Source of the DNA: a virus
Virus record (IMG/VR): IMGVR_UViG_3300042468_000760
Location: 1 to 28,448 of that record
Strand: one strand, 5' to 3'
DNA: 28,448 nt
How positions within the stretch are numbered: position 1 is the stretch's first letter; the number at the start of each line of letters is the position of its first letter. The notes beneath the pieces are model-generated. The model did no database searches. It was not told the origin of the DNA and saw only the letters and a program-made list of their open reading frames with translations. This document shows, piece after piece, positions 13,589 through 23,172 of this stretch. The translations under genes were made by a program, and so were the position numbers.

Positions 13589-14627
13589 TGAAGTCTCCAA
13601 GGTCTACGCTCGACATCGACGATTCGGAAGGCGCTCCGGATGAGTAACCCGACAGCCAATCGGAGATCGCCCCGCCACCACCAGTTCCACTGCCGAACAG
13701 GTTCTTAAAGGTATCAGTAATTCCCTGGACCGCCGACGTGCCACCTGCACCTGCGGCGAACAGCGACCCGAGTCCAGCGATTTGCGAGAGTGGCGAGGAG
13801 GCGTACGCACCGGGCATCGGGCCCTTGAAATCCTCGGTCACTGTGGTCGGAACCTTTAAATTCGCGAAAATGTTCCCAGCACCGGTAGCGGTAGCAATTG
13901 GTGCGAGAAGCTTTGCCTGCTCCTGCGCTTGACTCTTCGCACCGAGGTCGAATTGACCGGTGATCGATTTAATAGCTGCGTCTAGGTCCGCTTGCCCAAG
14001 GCCTTTCGTGGTCTCCGCCGCAGAACGGTAGAGTCCGGCTTGGGTACCTGCGGTATCTACGGCTTTGTTAAATGCATCCGAGAGTGCCCGGGTCTGCGCA
14101 CCGGTAAGGTTCGCCTGAACGTCAGCCCCCATTTGTCCCAGTGCCCCAAGCATTCGTTGCGATCCAGTCCCGCCCGTACCACCGAAGAACGATTTCAACG
14201 CTGGCATTAGATTCCGCTGCATGTTCTGCTGCGAGAGCCTTTCCATTTCGTCCACTACACCCGGGACGCGCGTACCCGCTTCAGTCGTGAATCCCCGCGT
14301 GTAGGGGTTCATGTACTGAGCGATTAGTTCTGGGGTGATCCCTTGCCCGGCCTTCTCGGCAAGGTCTGCAGCATCGGTAAAATAATCTTCGTAACCTTTG
14401 AGTTCGGTTTCGCCTCGGGCCAACGCTGAGGTCTGCAGCGGATCGAACCCGGCGACTAGCTCCGCGCCGGTTTTCGGCGTGAATACCCCTTCCGCTGTCG
14501 TGCCGAGAGCGCCCATTCCGGCCTTGGCCAGATTCTCCAGGTACGTATTGTACCAGTCGGGACCCGCCGTACCGGTCGTCTTTTTAGTCGTTACATCGGG
14601 TAACGGTGCTCCTTGGGTGAGGCTCAT
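13581..14627 (-). CDS. Putative virion structural protein, Gly/Ala-rich
   Basis: A 348-aa protein. Residues about 95-125 (ITPELIAQYMNPYTRGFTTEAG) and 130-215 form a helical core that includes a Gly-rich FFGGTGGTGSQRMLGALGQMG segment. The C-terminal 70 residues are Gly/Ser-rich and probably flexible. MNPYTRGF-type motifs occur in phage structural proteins of unknown detailed role. The ATG overlaps the stop of the 1490-aa gene (ATGA) and has AAGGAAG upstream. It lies between the giant protein and the two helical proteins, and I read it as a component of the same internal or tail complex. Confidence 0.7.
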   Translation of the reverse strand: MSLTQGAPLPDVTTKKTTGTAGPDWYNTYLENLAKAGMGALGTTAEGVFTPKTGAELVAGFDPLQTSALARGETELKGYEDYFTDAADLAEKAGQGITPELIAQYMNPYTRGFTTEAGTRVPGVVDEMERLSQQNMQRNLMPALKSFFGGTGGTGSQRMLGALGQMGADVQANLTGAQTRALSDAFNKAVDTAGTQAGLYRSAAETTKGLGQADLDAAIKSITGQFDLGAKSQAQEQAKLLAPIATATGAGNIFANLKVPTTVTEDFKGPMPGAYASSPLSQIAGLGSLFAAGAGGTSAVQGITDTFKNLFGSGTGGGGAISDWLSGYSSGAPSESSMSSVDLGDFNG

Positions 14628-17600
14628 TTGTTCGCTTCCTTAAAGTACGCGAGTGGATTCTTGGCCGGTGGTGGGATCTTTTTCAGGGATCCCGATCGCT
14701 TGTGCTTCCTGATCGCTTCTCGCATGGCATCCAATCTCCGTGCCCCTTCTTTGTTCGACCCATCGCCGAGTGCCGCTACGATTTCTGCATCGAACACATA
14801 CTCACCGTCCGCGAGCCTCGCCGGGATCAAGTCGTCCTGCCCACCCCCTGCACCCTGCACGTAATGCGAACCCTTGTGTGGTGTCCCACCGGCTGCGGCT
14901 TGCAGCGCCGAAGGCATTATTATACCACCCTGGGCGTACTTTTGGACAGATCCCCCGTTCAAGTACGGTTCGAGTACGCTGTCGATCGATGGTTCTTTAC
15001 CGTATGCGTAATAATCCATATCTTCCTTCTTGGGTACTTGAGGTTCGGCACCTGAGGCGCGGCGCAGCGCGGATACCGCCGCCGTGTCCTGCTGCTCTTG
15101 GGAGGGGAAAAGAAACGGGAACATCGCCGCGATTGAGGGCAGATCGGTGCGAAACCGTCCACCTAGCCACGCCTCTTCGGGCATTTCAATCTTGGACGTT
15201 GCCTGTGGACCTTGACCGAGCGTCATCCCGCCTGAAGGTGTGGGCGTTACAGCTTTCTTGACGGTCGGTTTTTTCTCCGGGGTTTTCGTCACCGGTTCAG
15301 GCTCCGACACGATGAGCTTTTCTTTCTCCTCAGGGCTGAGTTCCGCGACGGTCTTTGTCTCCGTCGACACTATCTCACCAGTCGTCGGATTAGTTACTGT
15401 GATCACGACTTCGGATTCTGGTCTTTCAGGTAGACGGCACACAGTCTCGGTGCTGAGTCCGGTGGTTGTGTCCACAGTAACATTAGTTGTTACCTGCGAA
15501 GATGCGTCTACCGTGGTGGTGGAGGTACCATCTGTAGTCGTCGTAGTTTGACTCGTCGTCCCCAACGTCGGATCGGTGGTAACAGTCGTCGTCGCCCCGG
15601 TGTTGTTGTTTGTAGTCACCTGGGTCGTGACGTTTGTGTTTGTATCCGTCGAGGTCTTGGTGGTCGTATTGTTGTTCGTGTCCGTAGTCGTATCGGTCGT
15701 CACCCCAGATTTGGTATCAGTACCAGTTACTGCCCCAGATTTGGTATCAGTACCAGTTACTGCCCCAGATTTGGTATCAGTACCAGTTACTACCCCAGAC
15801 TTAGTATCAATACCGGTCCCCGCCGTAACTGCAGGTCCGGTCGCAGTGGTCACCGAGGTGCCACCACCCTTCACCACGCCTGAAAGTTCACCAAGTGTGA
15901 GGTTAGAGCCGTCAGCTTTTGTACCCACCACGGTGCTGGTATCCACACCCACCCCGTTCCCGGTGATTGCGGCTCCGAGCGCGTCGCCGAGGGTGATCGT
16001 ACCGCCCGAATCGGTGTTACCTACTACGGTAGAAAGGTTATTAACATTCAGGCCTTGAGTAGCCATCGTGTCTGCTGCGTTGTTCACGGCGAAGTTCGAC
16101 ACTAACGTGTTCGCGGTCTTCACCGCCGCGTCATCGCCCATGATACCAGAGAGGTCCTTCGCGATCGATTGCCCCGCAGCATTAAGATCCGTAGCGGAAG
16201 TGAGCGATTGCACGATAGTCGACGCTTTGTCGCTCCCGTACAGGCTTTGCAAGTTATTCACCGCGTTGCTTACACCCTGGGAATCTACTGCGGCTTCACG
16301 CAATTCGGTAGCGTCCTGGACCCCGGAGACCGGTGACGTCGTAGCTGTCGTGCTTTTCCCTACTGCAGCACCTGCTACCGCTTGAGTGAGTGCCCTGTTC
16401 ACATCGATATCGCGGCCGAGAGCCACATCCACCGCTGCTGAAGCGAAGCCCTCTTGCCCACCCTCGGTGACTCCCTCAGCGCCGACTCTTCCGATGCCTT
16501 TAGAGACCACATTGTCGAGTTTACCAAGCGCGAGATCGCCAAGCTTGCCGATCGTTAATTGCACTGCTGCTTCAGTAGCCCCAGCGGCGAACCCTGCTTT
16601 GCGAGCATCGGCAAGTGCGTCGCTATGATTTTTACCGGCCTTTACCGCATCGTCGTACGCATCAATGGCTGCACCACCTGCGGTGTCTTTGGTGTCGACG
16701 AGCCCACTGGCCACTAGCACACCACGCGCCGTGCCACCACCAAGGAAAAGTGCGGGTAGCTCTTGACGAAGTTCAACCGCCGTTTGTCTTCCGAGTCCGC
16801 TCGTTCCATCGATGATTCGACCGGCGATCACTCCGAGCTTTTCGAGGCCTTGCGCTTGGTCCACCAGCTGCAGGGTGTCGTTCCAGTTCTTAGTGTCTTG
16901 TGGGCCGGTGCCGATTGACTGCCCAAGCTTGATTAATTCGTTTCCGCCCTTAATGAAAGCGTCGGCCACAGGTTTGTTATCAAGCATGAGCGCGGTGCCA
17001 CCGATCACATTCTTCTGCAACTCCCCTGCGGCTTCTAGTGCGGTACTCACCGACTGAGTAATCGGGGAATTTGGGTTATTCTGCAGGTAAGCGTTCGCGG
17101 CGTCACTGCTGAGCTTCATCTGGTTCGAGAGTGCATTCGACAGATTCTGGAAGAACCCGGTGGATTCTACAGGCTTCGCGCTTTGTGCAGCAGCAAGTGC
17201 ATTTGCGGTGTTGAGAAGCGCGGCTTCCTGCTCGGCTGTCTTACCCGAGGCCACACCCCGACCACTACCCTCAACTGGGGTAAGACCCAGTTTCGGATCT
17301 TCTTGGAAGGTCGCAGTGCTGTAAAGCTTTCCTTGGAAATTAAAGGTGGAGTTAGGACCGAATGCTTCTCTCGCTGCAGCGTAGGCAGCGCTGAAATTCG
17401 GAGCGTTTGAGATCTTCTCGCTCACCGCCTGAGAAGCACCCGCTCCTGCGAACTCTCCGGCTCCTGCCTTGATTTCGCCCGTACCCACGGCTTCCCCCGC
17501 ACCCATTCGCACCGCTTCTTGCGCATTCGCGATTTGGGTAGCGAGCGCTTGCCCTGCGGTAGCATCCACGAGATCTGGATCGTAGCTGGTGTCGCGCGAA

Positions 17601-19096
17601 GTTGTAACTGCCGCTGGCGCTACCGCACCGGTGGTCACTGCCTTTGAGACTTCGAATGCGGTCTGGTCGTCTGCTCCTGCGGCTTTAGCGGCGGTGAAGG
17701 CCGAAGCTCCTAAATCCTGCTTGGCGTCAAGACTTTCTTGTCCGGCAGTCGAGAGCGCAGCGACCTGGGAATTCGCGGTCGCTTTATCGATGGTGCGAGT
17801 GAGATCTCCAGCTGCCATCACCGCTGCGTTAAAGTTACCGCTCTCCACCGCTTTTATTACCTTAAGTGCGGTCGCGGCGGTTTGCATGTCGGTACTGCCG
17901 GTGAGCTTCGAAGCCGAATCCAGTGCTCCTACCAAATCTCCGGACTGAATCTTGGTAATCGTACTCGCGGCGTTCAACGTGTCGCCTAGTGTGATGTTAC
18001 CGCCTAGGCTCGTTCCTGCCAGTTCCGCCCCCATTGTGGTTCCGGCCAGGGTGGAGAGTGCACCCATGACATTACCCTTCTGCGCGGCATCTGCAGCTCG
18101 AAGCACAGCAGAGGCATCCGCGAATCCACCGGCCCCCAATAGGCTTGCCCCAGCACCAAGCACGTTGCCTTGGCTGGCTGCAATCACCCCATTTAGCACC
18201 TGAGCGAAGGGAGCAGTTGCAGGGATAAAAGAAAGAATCGTTAATGCCGGTCCGACTTTATCGAGATCGCTAGTACTGACTCCAGAGGTCGTGATCTTGG
18301 GACCACCCTCGCCAAGCATCAAGTTGTACATTGTCCCACCGGGTCCGGTGTAGGTGGAACCAAATGTACTGCTGAATTCTTTCCCGGTCGGGTCGATCAG
18401 GCCTTGCCTCTGCGTACTATAATCACCTTGTTCGGTGACCTCGGTGTCTTCAAATGTGTGGGCTTTCAATTCTCTTAGCTGGTCAACGTTTGTGATTCCG
18501 GAGTCGATCAACTGTCTTGCCATATCAATTACGACTTGCTCAGCAGAGGAGGGGGCACGCCCCAACACCGCCGCCGTTTGGTCAAAGTCGAAGCCTACCG
18601 ACTGGCCCTGAGTGCCATAGACTCCACCTTTAGACTGTTTTAGATCGACCAATGGGGCTAGTGCACTTGCGAAGCTTAGTACTTGCTTCGTGTCGTAGGT
18701 GTTTCCCCGGTAATCGGTCATCTTCGTCGGATCACCGACTGAGATCGGAATTCCGGAGTCCTCTTGGTAGGAGTCCTGTTCAGTATAACCATTCGAGCGC
18801 TGTAACGCTCCACCCCCAGAGGTCGTGGTCCCGCTGGCTAAGGATCCCAAGGGTCCGACGCCCGGAACACCCCCGGCGGGAGCGCCCATGTTATCGTCAA
18901 TCGTAGGAAAGTAGTCACTAAAGCTTCTGCCGGTAGCGCGTAAAATGTCTTCATCACGCACTAAAAATTCGGCCATCGCAGCCTTAGTCGCCTCCTCGGT
19001 GGGATTGTTGGCGAAGAAGTTACGAATATTTTCGTTCATCGCCTCAAGGCCTATACCGCTGGGTTCAATCGCGTAGTCGTAGGCGTATTTGGTCAT
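14624..19096 (-). CDS. Giant (1490 aa) virion-associated protein with repeat-rich C-terminal third
   Basis: The largest gene in the window. Residues 1-60 include NFFANNPTEEATKAAMAEFLVRDEDIL as a helical start. Residues about 250-500 are Ala/Gly-rich helical repeats. Residues about 840-960 contain a conserved-looking EGVTEGGQEGFASAAVDVALG segment, seen in large injected phage proteins. Residues about 1092-1131 are tandem decapeptides (TDTKSGAVTG), followed by about 90 Thr/Asn/Val-rich residues with no predicted fold. The last 90 residues hold QDDLIPARLADGEYVFDAE, then a basic tail; this DGEYVFDAxxVxALGDGS module recurs at the ends of phage structural proteins. It lacks the hydrophobic heptads of a tape measure. 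An internal or tail-associated role is inferred. Confidence 0.75.
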   Translation of the reverse strand: MTKYAYDYAIEPSGIGLEAMNENIRNFFANNPTEEATKAAMAEFLVRDEDILRATGRSFSDYFPTIDDNMGAPAGGVPGVGPLGSLASGTTTSGGGALQRSNGYTEQDSYQEDSGIPISVGDPTKMTDYRGNTYDTKQVLSFASALAPLVDLKQSKGGVYGTQGQSVGFDFDQTAAVLGRAPSSAEQVVIDMARQLIDSGITNVDQLRELKAHTFEDTEVTEQGDYSTQRQGLIDPTGKEFSSTFGSTYTGPGGTMYNLMLGEGGPKITTSGVSTSDLDKVGPALTILSFIPATAPFAQVLNGVIAASQGNVLGAGASLLGAGGFADASAVLRAADAAQKGNVMGALSTLAGTTMGAELAGTSLGGNITLGDTLNAASTITKIQSGDLVGALDSASKLTGSTDMQTAATALKVIKAVESGNFNAAVMAAGDLTRTIDKATANSQVAALSTAGQESLDAKQDLGASAFTAAKAAGADDQTAFEVSKAVTTGAVAPAAVTTSRDTSYDPDLVDATAGQALATQIANAQEAVRMGAGEAVGTGEIKAGAGEFAGAGASQAVSEKISNAPNFSAAYAAAREAFGPNSTFNFQGKLYSTATFQEDPKLGLTPVEGSGRGVASGKTAEQEAALLNTANALAAAQSAKPVESTGFFQNLSNALSNQMKLSSDAANAYLQNNPNSPITQSVSTALEAAGELQKNVIGGTALMLDNKPVADAFIKGGNELIKLGQSIGTGPQDTKNWNDTLQLVDQAQGLEKLGVIAGRIIDGTSGLGRQTAVELRQELPALFLGGGTARGVLVASGLVDTKDTAGGAAIDAYDDAVKAGKNHSDALADARKAGFAAGATEAAVQLTIGKLGDLALGKLDNVVSKGIGRVGAEGVTEGGQEGFASAAVDVALGRDIDVNRALTQAVAGAAVGKSTTATTSPVSGVQDATELREAAVDSQGVSNAVNNLQSLYGSDKASTIVQSLTSATDLNAAGQSIAKDLSGIMGDDAAVKTANTLVSNFAVNNAADTMATQGLNVNNLSTVVGNTDSGGTITLGDALGAAITGNGVGVDTSTVVGTKADGSNLTLGELSGVVKGGGTSVTTATGPAVTAGTGIDTKSGVVTGTDTKSGAVTGTDTKSGAVTGTDTKSGVTTDTTTDTNNNTTTKTSTDTNTNVTTQVTTNNNTGATTTVTTDPTLGTTSQTTTTTDGTSTTTVDASSQVTTNVTVDTTTGLSTETVCRLPERPESEVVITVTNPTTGEIVSTETKTVAELSPEEKEKLIVSEPEPVTKTPEKKPTVKKAVTPTPSGGMTLGQGPQATSKIEMPEEAWLGGRFRTDLPSIAAMFPFLFPSQEQQDTAAVSALRRASGAEPQVPKKEDMDYYAYGKEPSIDSVLEPYLNGGSVQKYAQGGIIMPSALQAAAGGTPHKGSHYVQGAGGGQDDLIPARLADGEYVFDAEIVAALGDGSNKEGARRLDAMREAIRKHKRSGSLKKIPPPAKNPLAYFKEANK
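15703..15822 (-). repeat. In-frame 30-bp tandem repeat inside the 1490-aa gene
   Basis: Units start at 15703, 15733, 15763 and 15793. The first two are identical, the third differs only at its end, and the fourth is degenerate. Each encodes a TDTKSG-type decapeptide. Because the unit is a multiple of three, copy-number change would keep the frame. Confidence 0.9.
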
Positions 19097-19338
19097 TATT
19101 TCACCGATGTGCTAACAACATTAACTAATTCAGCTGCCCAGTCTTTCCAGTCGTCGAAAACGTAAGGACTCGGTACCGCATCTTTTACGAATACATCGAT
19201 TCCGGCGAATCCTGCAGCCCAAGATTTCCAATCGTCTTCGCTCCCTGGAATCTCGAGCTGCTGTGCACCGTAAGCCTCGACCATGAGCGCCGCCCAAGAG
19301 TCCCAGGTGTGGTAGCGGGGGTCGTAAACGAGCGCCAT
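19096..19338 (-). CDS. Small protein with three W-x-x-W-A motifs
   Basis: An 80-aa acidic protein containing W12-x2-W15-A, W37-x2-W40-A and W64-x2-W67-A. The second and third copies are close repeats (DDWKSWAA and DDWKDWAA). Copies are 25 and 27 residues apart, each followed by a hydrophobic helix-like stretch. Function is unknown. It is wedged between a structural tail protein (TGATG overlap) and the giant virion protein (TAATG overlap), so it is probably a stoichiometric assembly or adaptor factor. No enzyme motif is seen. Confidence 0.78.
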   Translation of the reverse strand: MALVYDPRYHTWDSWAALMVEAYGAQQLEIPGSEDDWKSWAAGFAGIDVFVKDAVPSPYVFDDWKDWAAELVNVVSTSVK

Positions 19339-21341
19339 CAGGAGTAACCTCGGACATCGCCAAGGTCTGCACTCAGCAGCAGCTTTCCGAGTTGATAGTT
19401 ACCACCGGCGACATTCGACACGAACTGCAGCCGAAGCTCTCGACGTTGCTCACGTAGGTCGATTTTGGTGGTAGAGGAATCGAAGGTGTACGGCCCCGTG
19501 GTGTCGTCTGACCCCTGCGCATAAGATCGACCCTTGACGTACATTTGCATTTCGCCGGAGAGAATAAAATCAGGTTCTACGCGCTCCAGGTGCAACCAAT
19601 TATTCTGGCCGGTCGGTGCGGGTTCCGAAGGACCACCCGAGACCCACCCGAGGTCATTAGTCTCGAAGTAAGACTCGATCGCAAGCACCGTCGTGCCACT
19701 CACCTCGTCGGTCCCGTATTCGTGTTGCCACATGGTGACGTAATTCCCGACCGTAGCGACGGTGAGCACAAGCCCAGCACCAGCGGGGATTGAAGCGGAG
19801 AGTGCGTCTCCGACCGTGTAGCCCTGCCCTGGATTGTAGATGATAGCCGAGGTGATCACGCCACCGGCGACGATGATGTTCGCGGTAGCTCCCGTTCCAG
19901 TACCGCCCGTTAAGGCTTGATTGTTGTAGGTACCGTTCGTGTATCCAGCACCAGGATTCGTGATCGTGAGACTCTCAATACCGTTCGCTGAAGTGATATC
20001 ATCACCAGTCTCGATCGGTCGGGCGAACACTTGCGAGAAGTACCCGGCGGATCTTCGTGCACCAACTGCAGTACCGACGTCGTACCAGCAGTTTTCGCGA
20101 ATATTATAAATGACCGCGTCGTTACACTCGGACTCAGATGACCCATTCGGGAAGAACCACCAGACTTCGCCAAATCTGGGAACCTTGGTAACCCACACCT
20201 TTTCGCGGTAGTTGTAATTCAGATTATCAAAGAAATAGTTCTGATTAAACGGATTGGGGATCTCTTTAACCACCCCGTTGTACAACAGGAATCGATCAAC
20301 GCCGCACCAGTAGTAAATGCCGTCGTATTCGATGACGCATTGCGAAGACATGATCGAAGACTGAGTCGAAATTATGTCGTAGCGCCAGTATTGGGTGACC
20401 GTAGTCGCTCCTGCGGTAATCGAGGTCGGAGCGTAACTGACTCGAACCAAAGAGTCCAGCGACCAAAAAAGTCCCGAGGGTGAATTAGAGCCACCCCGGA
20501 CAGGGAGTCCTTGAACGATTTTACCAGTAGCGACGTTCACCTCGTTCGCATCAGCGGTGACCCAGTCCTGGAAATTACCACTTGAGCAATTACGAATCAG
20601 GCCATTGTTACCATAGACGAACACATAGGGATGTAGGACCACCACGCCACCCGAGACGCTGACGTTATTATCAAAGGTGAGTGTGGCTGCACCGGTGGTC
20701 AAGGCGTTGGTCGAAAATGTCACCGTGGTGCCTACGATGCTCACTACCGTGGTACCCGCCGCGAAATTAGTGGTCGGTCCTACAGTCTGCCCCGCGCCGA
20801 TAAGCGGATTCGCAGCTGCAATAGTACCCGTGTTCGAACCGGTGGTGAGAGTGACCGAGTCGGTAAACGTTCCGATCTTCCCAAGCGTCGATCCCGTGAT
20901 GTCGCCAGCCAGCACCGGGGTGTTCGCCGAGCTGTTAAGATCCGCGAGATTCTGCCCGGGATGTGCAAGAAGATAAGTGAGTCCGGAACCCAGTGTGTCC
21001 GTGAAGGAGTCGAATTGCCAAAGGTTATTCGCGCTGGCCGTGAAATCCGTAAGTGTCATGTCGGACACCCCGGAGCCCACACCGCTGTTATCTACAGGGG
21101 TCTTCTGAAGACCACCCGAGTAGCCAGTGAACACATTATTTAGCACTCCCTGTGGATTTACGAACATTCCTCGCACTGGCCCACGAATAGAACCGGTGAT
21201 TTTTGAATACCCGCCGATTTTTCTGGGTCTTCCACGTTGGAATCGTACCCATCGACCGTCGGTGTAGTACAGCTTGTCGAAAAGCGTGCCATCCCGCTGA
21301 ATCCCGGGCTTCGTATCTAAAGCGAAGACTTTAGAGGTCAT
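19338..21341 (-). CDS. Phage tail/stabilisation structural protein
   Basis: A 667-aa beta-rich protein. The N-terminus has the DGTLFDKLYYTDGRWVRF (17-34) and RGRPRKIGGY (36-45) motifs, shared by phage proteins annotated as tail or packaged-DNA stabilisation proteins of podovirus-like phages. Two inserted Gly/Thr-rich modules follow: one near residues 165-225, and one near 455-530 with paired NPGAGYTNGTY and NPGQGYTVGD motifs that look like duplicated small beta domains. The C-terminal part (TTKIDLREQRRELRLQF) is compact. It overlaps both neighbours by single-base stop/start junctions. A head-to-tail or tail-hub role is likely; the exact position in the particle is not shown. Confidence 0.75.
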   Translation of the reverse strand: MTSKVFALDTKPGIQRDGTLFDKLYYTDGRWVRFQRGRPRKIGGYSKITGSIRGPVRGMFVNPQGVLNNVFTGYSGGLQKTPVDNSGVGSGVSDMTLTDFTASANNLWQFDSFTDTLGSGLTYLLAHPGQNLADLNSSANTPVLAGDITGSTLGKIGTFTDSVTLTTGSNTGTIAAANPLIGAGQTVGPTTNFAAGTTVVSIVGTTVTFSTNALTTGAATLTFDNNVSVSGGVVVLHPYVFVYGNNGLIRNCSSGNFQDWVTADANEVNVATGKIVQGLPVRGGSNSPSGLFWSLDSLVRVSYAPTSITAGATTVTQYWRYDIISTQSSIMSSQCVIEYDGIYYWCGVDRFLLYNGVVKEIPNPFNQNYFFDNLNYNYREKVWVTKVPRFGEVWWFFPNGSSESECNDAVIYNIRENCWYDVGTAVGARRSAGYFSQVFARPIETGDDITSANGIESLTITNPGAGYTNGTYNNQALTGGTGTGATANIIVAGGVITSAIIYNPGQGYTVGDALSASIPAGAGLVLTVATVGNYVTMWQHEYGTDEVSGTTVLAIESYFETNDLGWVSGGPSEPAPTGQNNWLHLERVEPDFILSGEMQMYVKGRSYAQGSDDTTGPYTFDSSTTKIDLREQRRELRLQFVSNVAGGNYQLGKLLLSADLGDVRGYS

Positions 21342-22537
21342 TAAAATGCGCCCCCGGCTAGGCCCTCGGAAGTCAAAAGGAATTTATTCACCCCAGTCAC
21401 TGCGAATGCTAATTGACCCGCTGCGGGACGCCAAAGCCCGGTACCGGTTTCGGAGGCGAAGGACAACGATGGTGCAGTGACAGTGCCGTCGACGAGAGTC
21501 ACCGTTGCCGAAGTCACCGAAGCCGAACTCGCGGTGTAAAAATTCGTACCGTCGCAAATTACCGTGGCTCTTGTGCCTTGCGCCACCGCAGTCGTAGCAC
21601 CCAGGCCAGTGCTCAGAGTCAGCGTGAATGAACCCGAAGTCTGATTGTTCACTACGTAAAGATTCACGACCGGGGGATAAATCACCATAGCATTGCTGGT
21701 AAGAGCCCCGGTGAAGGTTTGGATATTGTTTTGCGCTTCGCTTGAATTCAACGTTGTCGTACCACCCGGAGCGACGGATTTCACTAAGGCTGTGAAAGCG
21801 AAGTTCGCATTAACCCCATAGCCGACCGTTATATAAGCGCTGCCAGTACAGACGATGAAGGACGACTCCCCGGGATTGTAGACCTTAGCCGATGCCCCAT
21901 CAATAAGCTCGGCACCAGTCGTCGAGACCGTGAATGCGCCAGTGCCGTTGTTTTTAAACAACGCGAACCAGTTGTCGCCCAACGTCGCTGCAGCGGGTAA
22001 CGTGTAACTCCCAGCACCGCCAGACCAAAGTAGTGTTTGTGCGCGATCGGTGGTCGCGAACGTACCACCCGAAGAAGCTGCGAGCACTGGGTGGCTTTGA
22101 TTCAGCGTCGTCGTAATCGCCAGGAGCCCTTTACCCGCTAGTGCTGCCGCGTCAGCACCCGAAGATCCGATCCCGAATGCGATTACGCCCCAAGTACCCG
22201 CAGCCGTGGAATTCGTGGTGACGTAGACGTACTGCGCTTCTCCAGCGGCGATGGAAACTATCGTATTTCCAGCGTTATCAGCTACCGTGAAAGAACTAGC
22301 ACCTAGGTTACGTATCAGCGAGTCAGTGCCTACCGAAGTCGCGTTAGCCGCAGGCATTCGCAGCGTGAGCCCCGCAGTCGTCGGTAGCACCTCCATGATT
22401 CTCGAGGCGTACGTCCCGGTGTTGCTGTTGGCCAGGGGCCATTCCAGCGTCGTGTTCGTCGAAAGTGTGAACGATCGGTAGCTTACATCAGTAGGCTGGA
22501 CGATGTCGCCGGTAAAGGGGGAGACGTAAGTTGGCAT
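21341..22537 (-). CDS. Tail or fibre-like structural protein, beta-rich
   Basis: A 398-aa protein dominated by Thr, Ser, Gly, Ala and Val in beta-strand spacing. Residues about 20-120 look like one jelly-roll-type unit (NTTLEWPLANSNTGTYASRI). Two similar stretches follow (FTVSTTGAELIDG, FTLTLSTGLGATT). The last 40 residues (ETGTGLWRPAAGQLAFAV) match a motif common at the C-termini of phage fibre and appendage proteins, where it joins to fibre tips. The start is ATG 22537, four bases after the upstream TGA. It probably forms part of the tail appendage. No enzyme active site is visible. Confidence 0.68.
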   Translation of the reverse strand: MPTYVSPFTGDIVQPTDVSYRSFTLSTNTTLEWPLANSNTGTYASRIMEVLPTTAGLTLRMPAANATSVGTDSLIRNLGASSFTVADNAGNTIVSIAAGEAQYVYVTTNSTAAGTWGVIAFGIGSSGADAAALAGKGLLAITTTLNQSHPVLAASSGGTFATTDRAQTLLWSGGAGSYTLPAAATLGDNWFALFKNNGTGAFTVSTTGAELIDGASAKVYNPGESSFIVCTGSAYITVGYGVNANFAFTALVKSVAPGGTTTLNSSEAQNNIQTFTGALTSNAMVIYPPVVNLYVVNNQTSGSFTLTLSTGLGATTAVAQGTRATVICDGTNFYTASSASVTSATVTLVDGTVTAPSLSFASETGTGLWRPAAGQLAFAVTGVNKFLLTSEGLAGGAF

Positions 22538-22538
22538 A

Positions 22539-23168
22539 TCATGTATCCACGGCTACGGCTTGACGATCGGCGATGCGGAGCTTGTCTTCGGTCTTGAGTT
22601 CGGCGACGTATTTATCGTACATCGACTGCCAAGTCGGAATCCGGGGGTCGTTCTTCAGGAACGGCATAGCTTGCAGGAGCGACCCGTAGAGCATAGCTTG
22701 GGGCGCGTATTCGGTAAACCAATTGGTTTGATTCGTGGAATCCAGCGGTACCGGACGCTCGTAGTAAAGCACTTCGAAAGCGTAGGCTGCAGCCGGGGTG
22801 GGTCCAAGAAACCAGTGCGTGTAATCGTAGTCCGCGTAGTAGAGCGGGACGTCGGTCTCGGTGGGGTCGGGCCAATAGTTCCGTATATATTCGTAGCGAC
22901 GTTCAAGCACCGGTCGACGTTCACCCGCTACAGTTACATTGATGGATACCGTTTTGCGCCACCTCGCGGGTTTAGCTACCACCGGGTCACTTGCGGTGAG
23001 TGTGGACGTATCGACCGTGAGGTTCCCGAGAAATTTTATCTCTGCCGCCAGGATCTGCTCAGCTAACATTATGAACGTCGGAATCTTATCAATAGTGGCC
23101 GTATCCGTACGTTCCAAGTAGGATTGGACGTCCGCAGCGAGGCTCGTATAAGTCATCGTTACTGCCAT
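22539..23168 (-). CDS. Head-tail adaptor/connector-like protein
   Basis: A 209-aa protein with the pattern of phage adaptor proteins (SU10-adaptor/Gp6-connector type). It starts with an N-terminal helix (LAADVQSYLERTD), then IPTFIMLAEQILAAEIKFLG (29-48), a beta domain with a KPARWRKTVSINV strand, and a C-terminal helix bundle (YAPQAMLYGSLLQAMPFLKN) ending with a long charged helix. Such proteins sit below the portal and bridge it to the tail. ATG 23168 has GAGG seven bases upstream, overlapping the stop of the lysozyme gene. The family assignment rests on motif spacing recalled from such proteins. Confidence 0.75.
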   Translation of the reverse strand: MAVTMTYTSLAADVQSYLERTDTATIDKIPTFIMLAEQILAAEIKFLGNLTVDTSTLTASDPVVAKPARWRKTVSINVTVAGERRPVLERRYEYIRNYWPDPTETDVPLYYADYDYTHWFLGPTPAAAYAFEVLYYERPVPLDSTNQTNWFTEYAPQAMLYGSLLQAMPFLKNDPRIPTWQSMYDKYVAELKTEDKLRIADRQAVAVDT

Positions 23169-23172
23169 GGTT

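Noticed and set aside
14919-14947. TGGTATAAT extended -10 on the minus strand inside the 1490-aa gene
   Set aside because: No -35 is present at 16-18 bases, and it lies within coding sequence with no gene start nearby.
15576-16058. Plus-strand frame of 160 codons, Val-rich
   Set aside because: It is the antisense shadow of the Thr/Asn-rich region of the 1490-aa gene.
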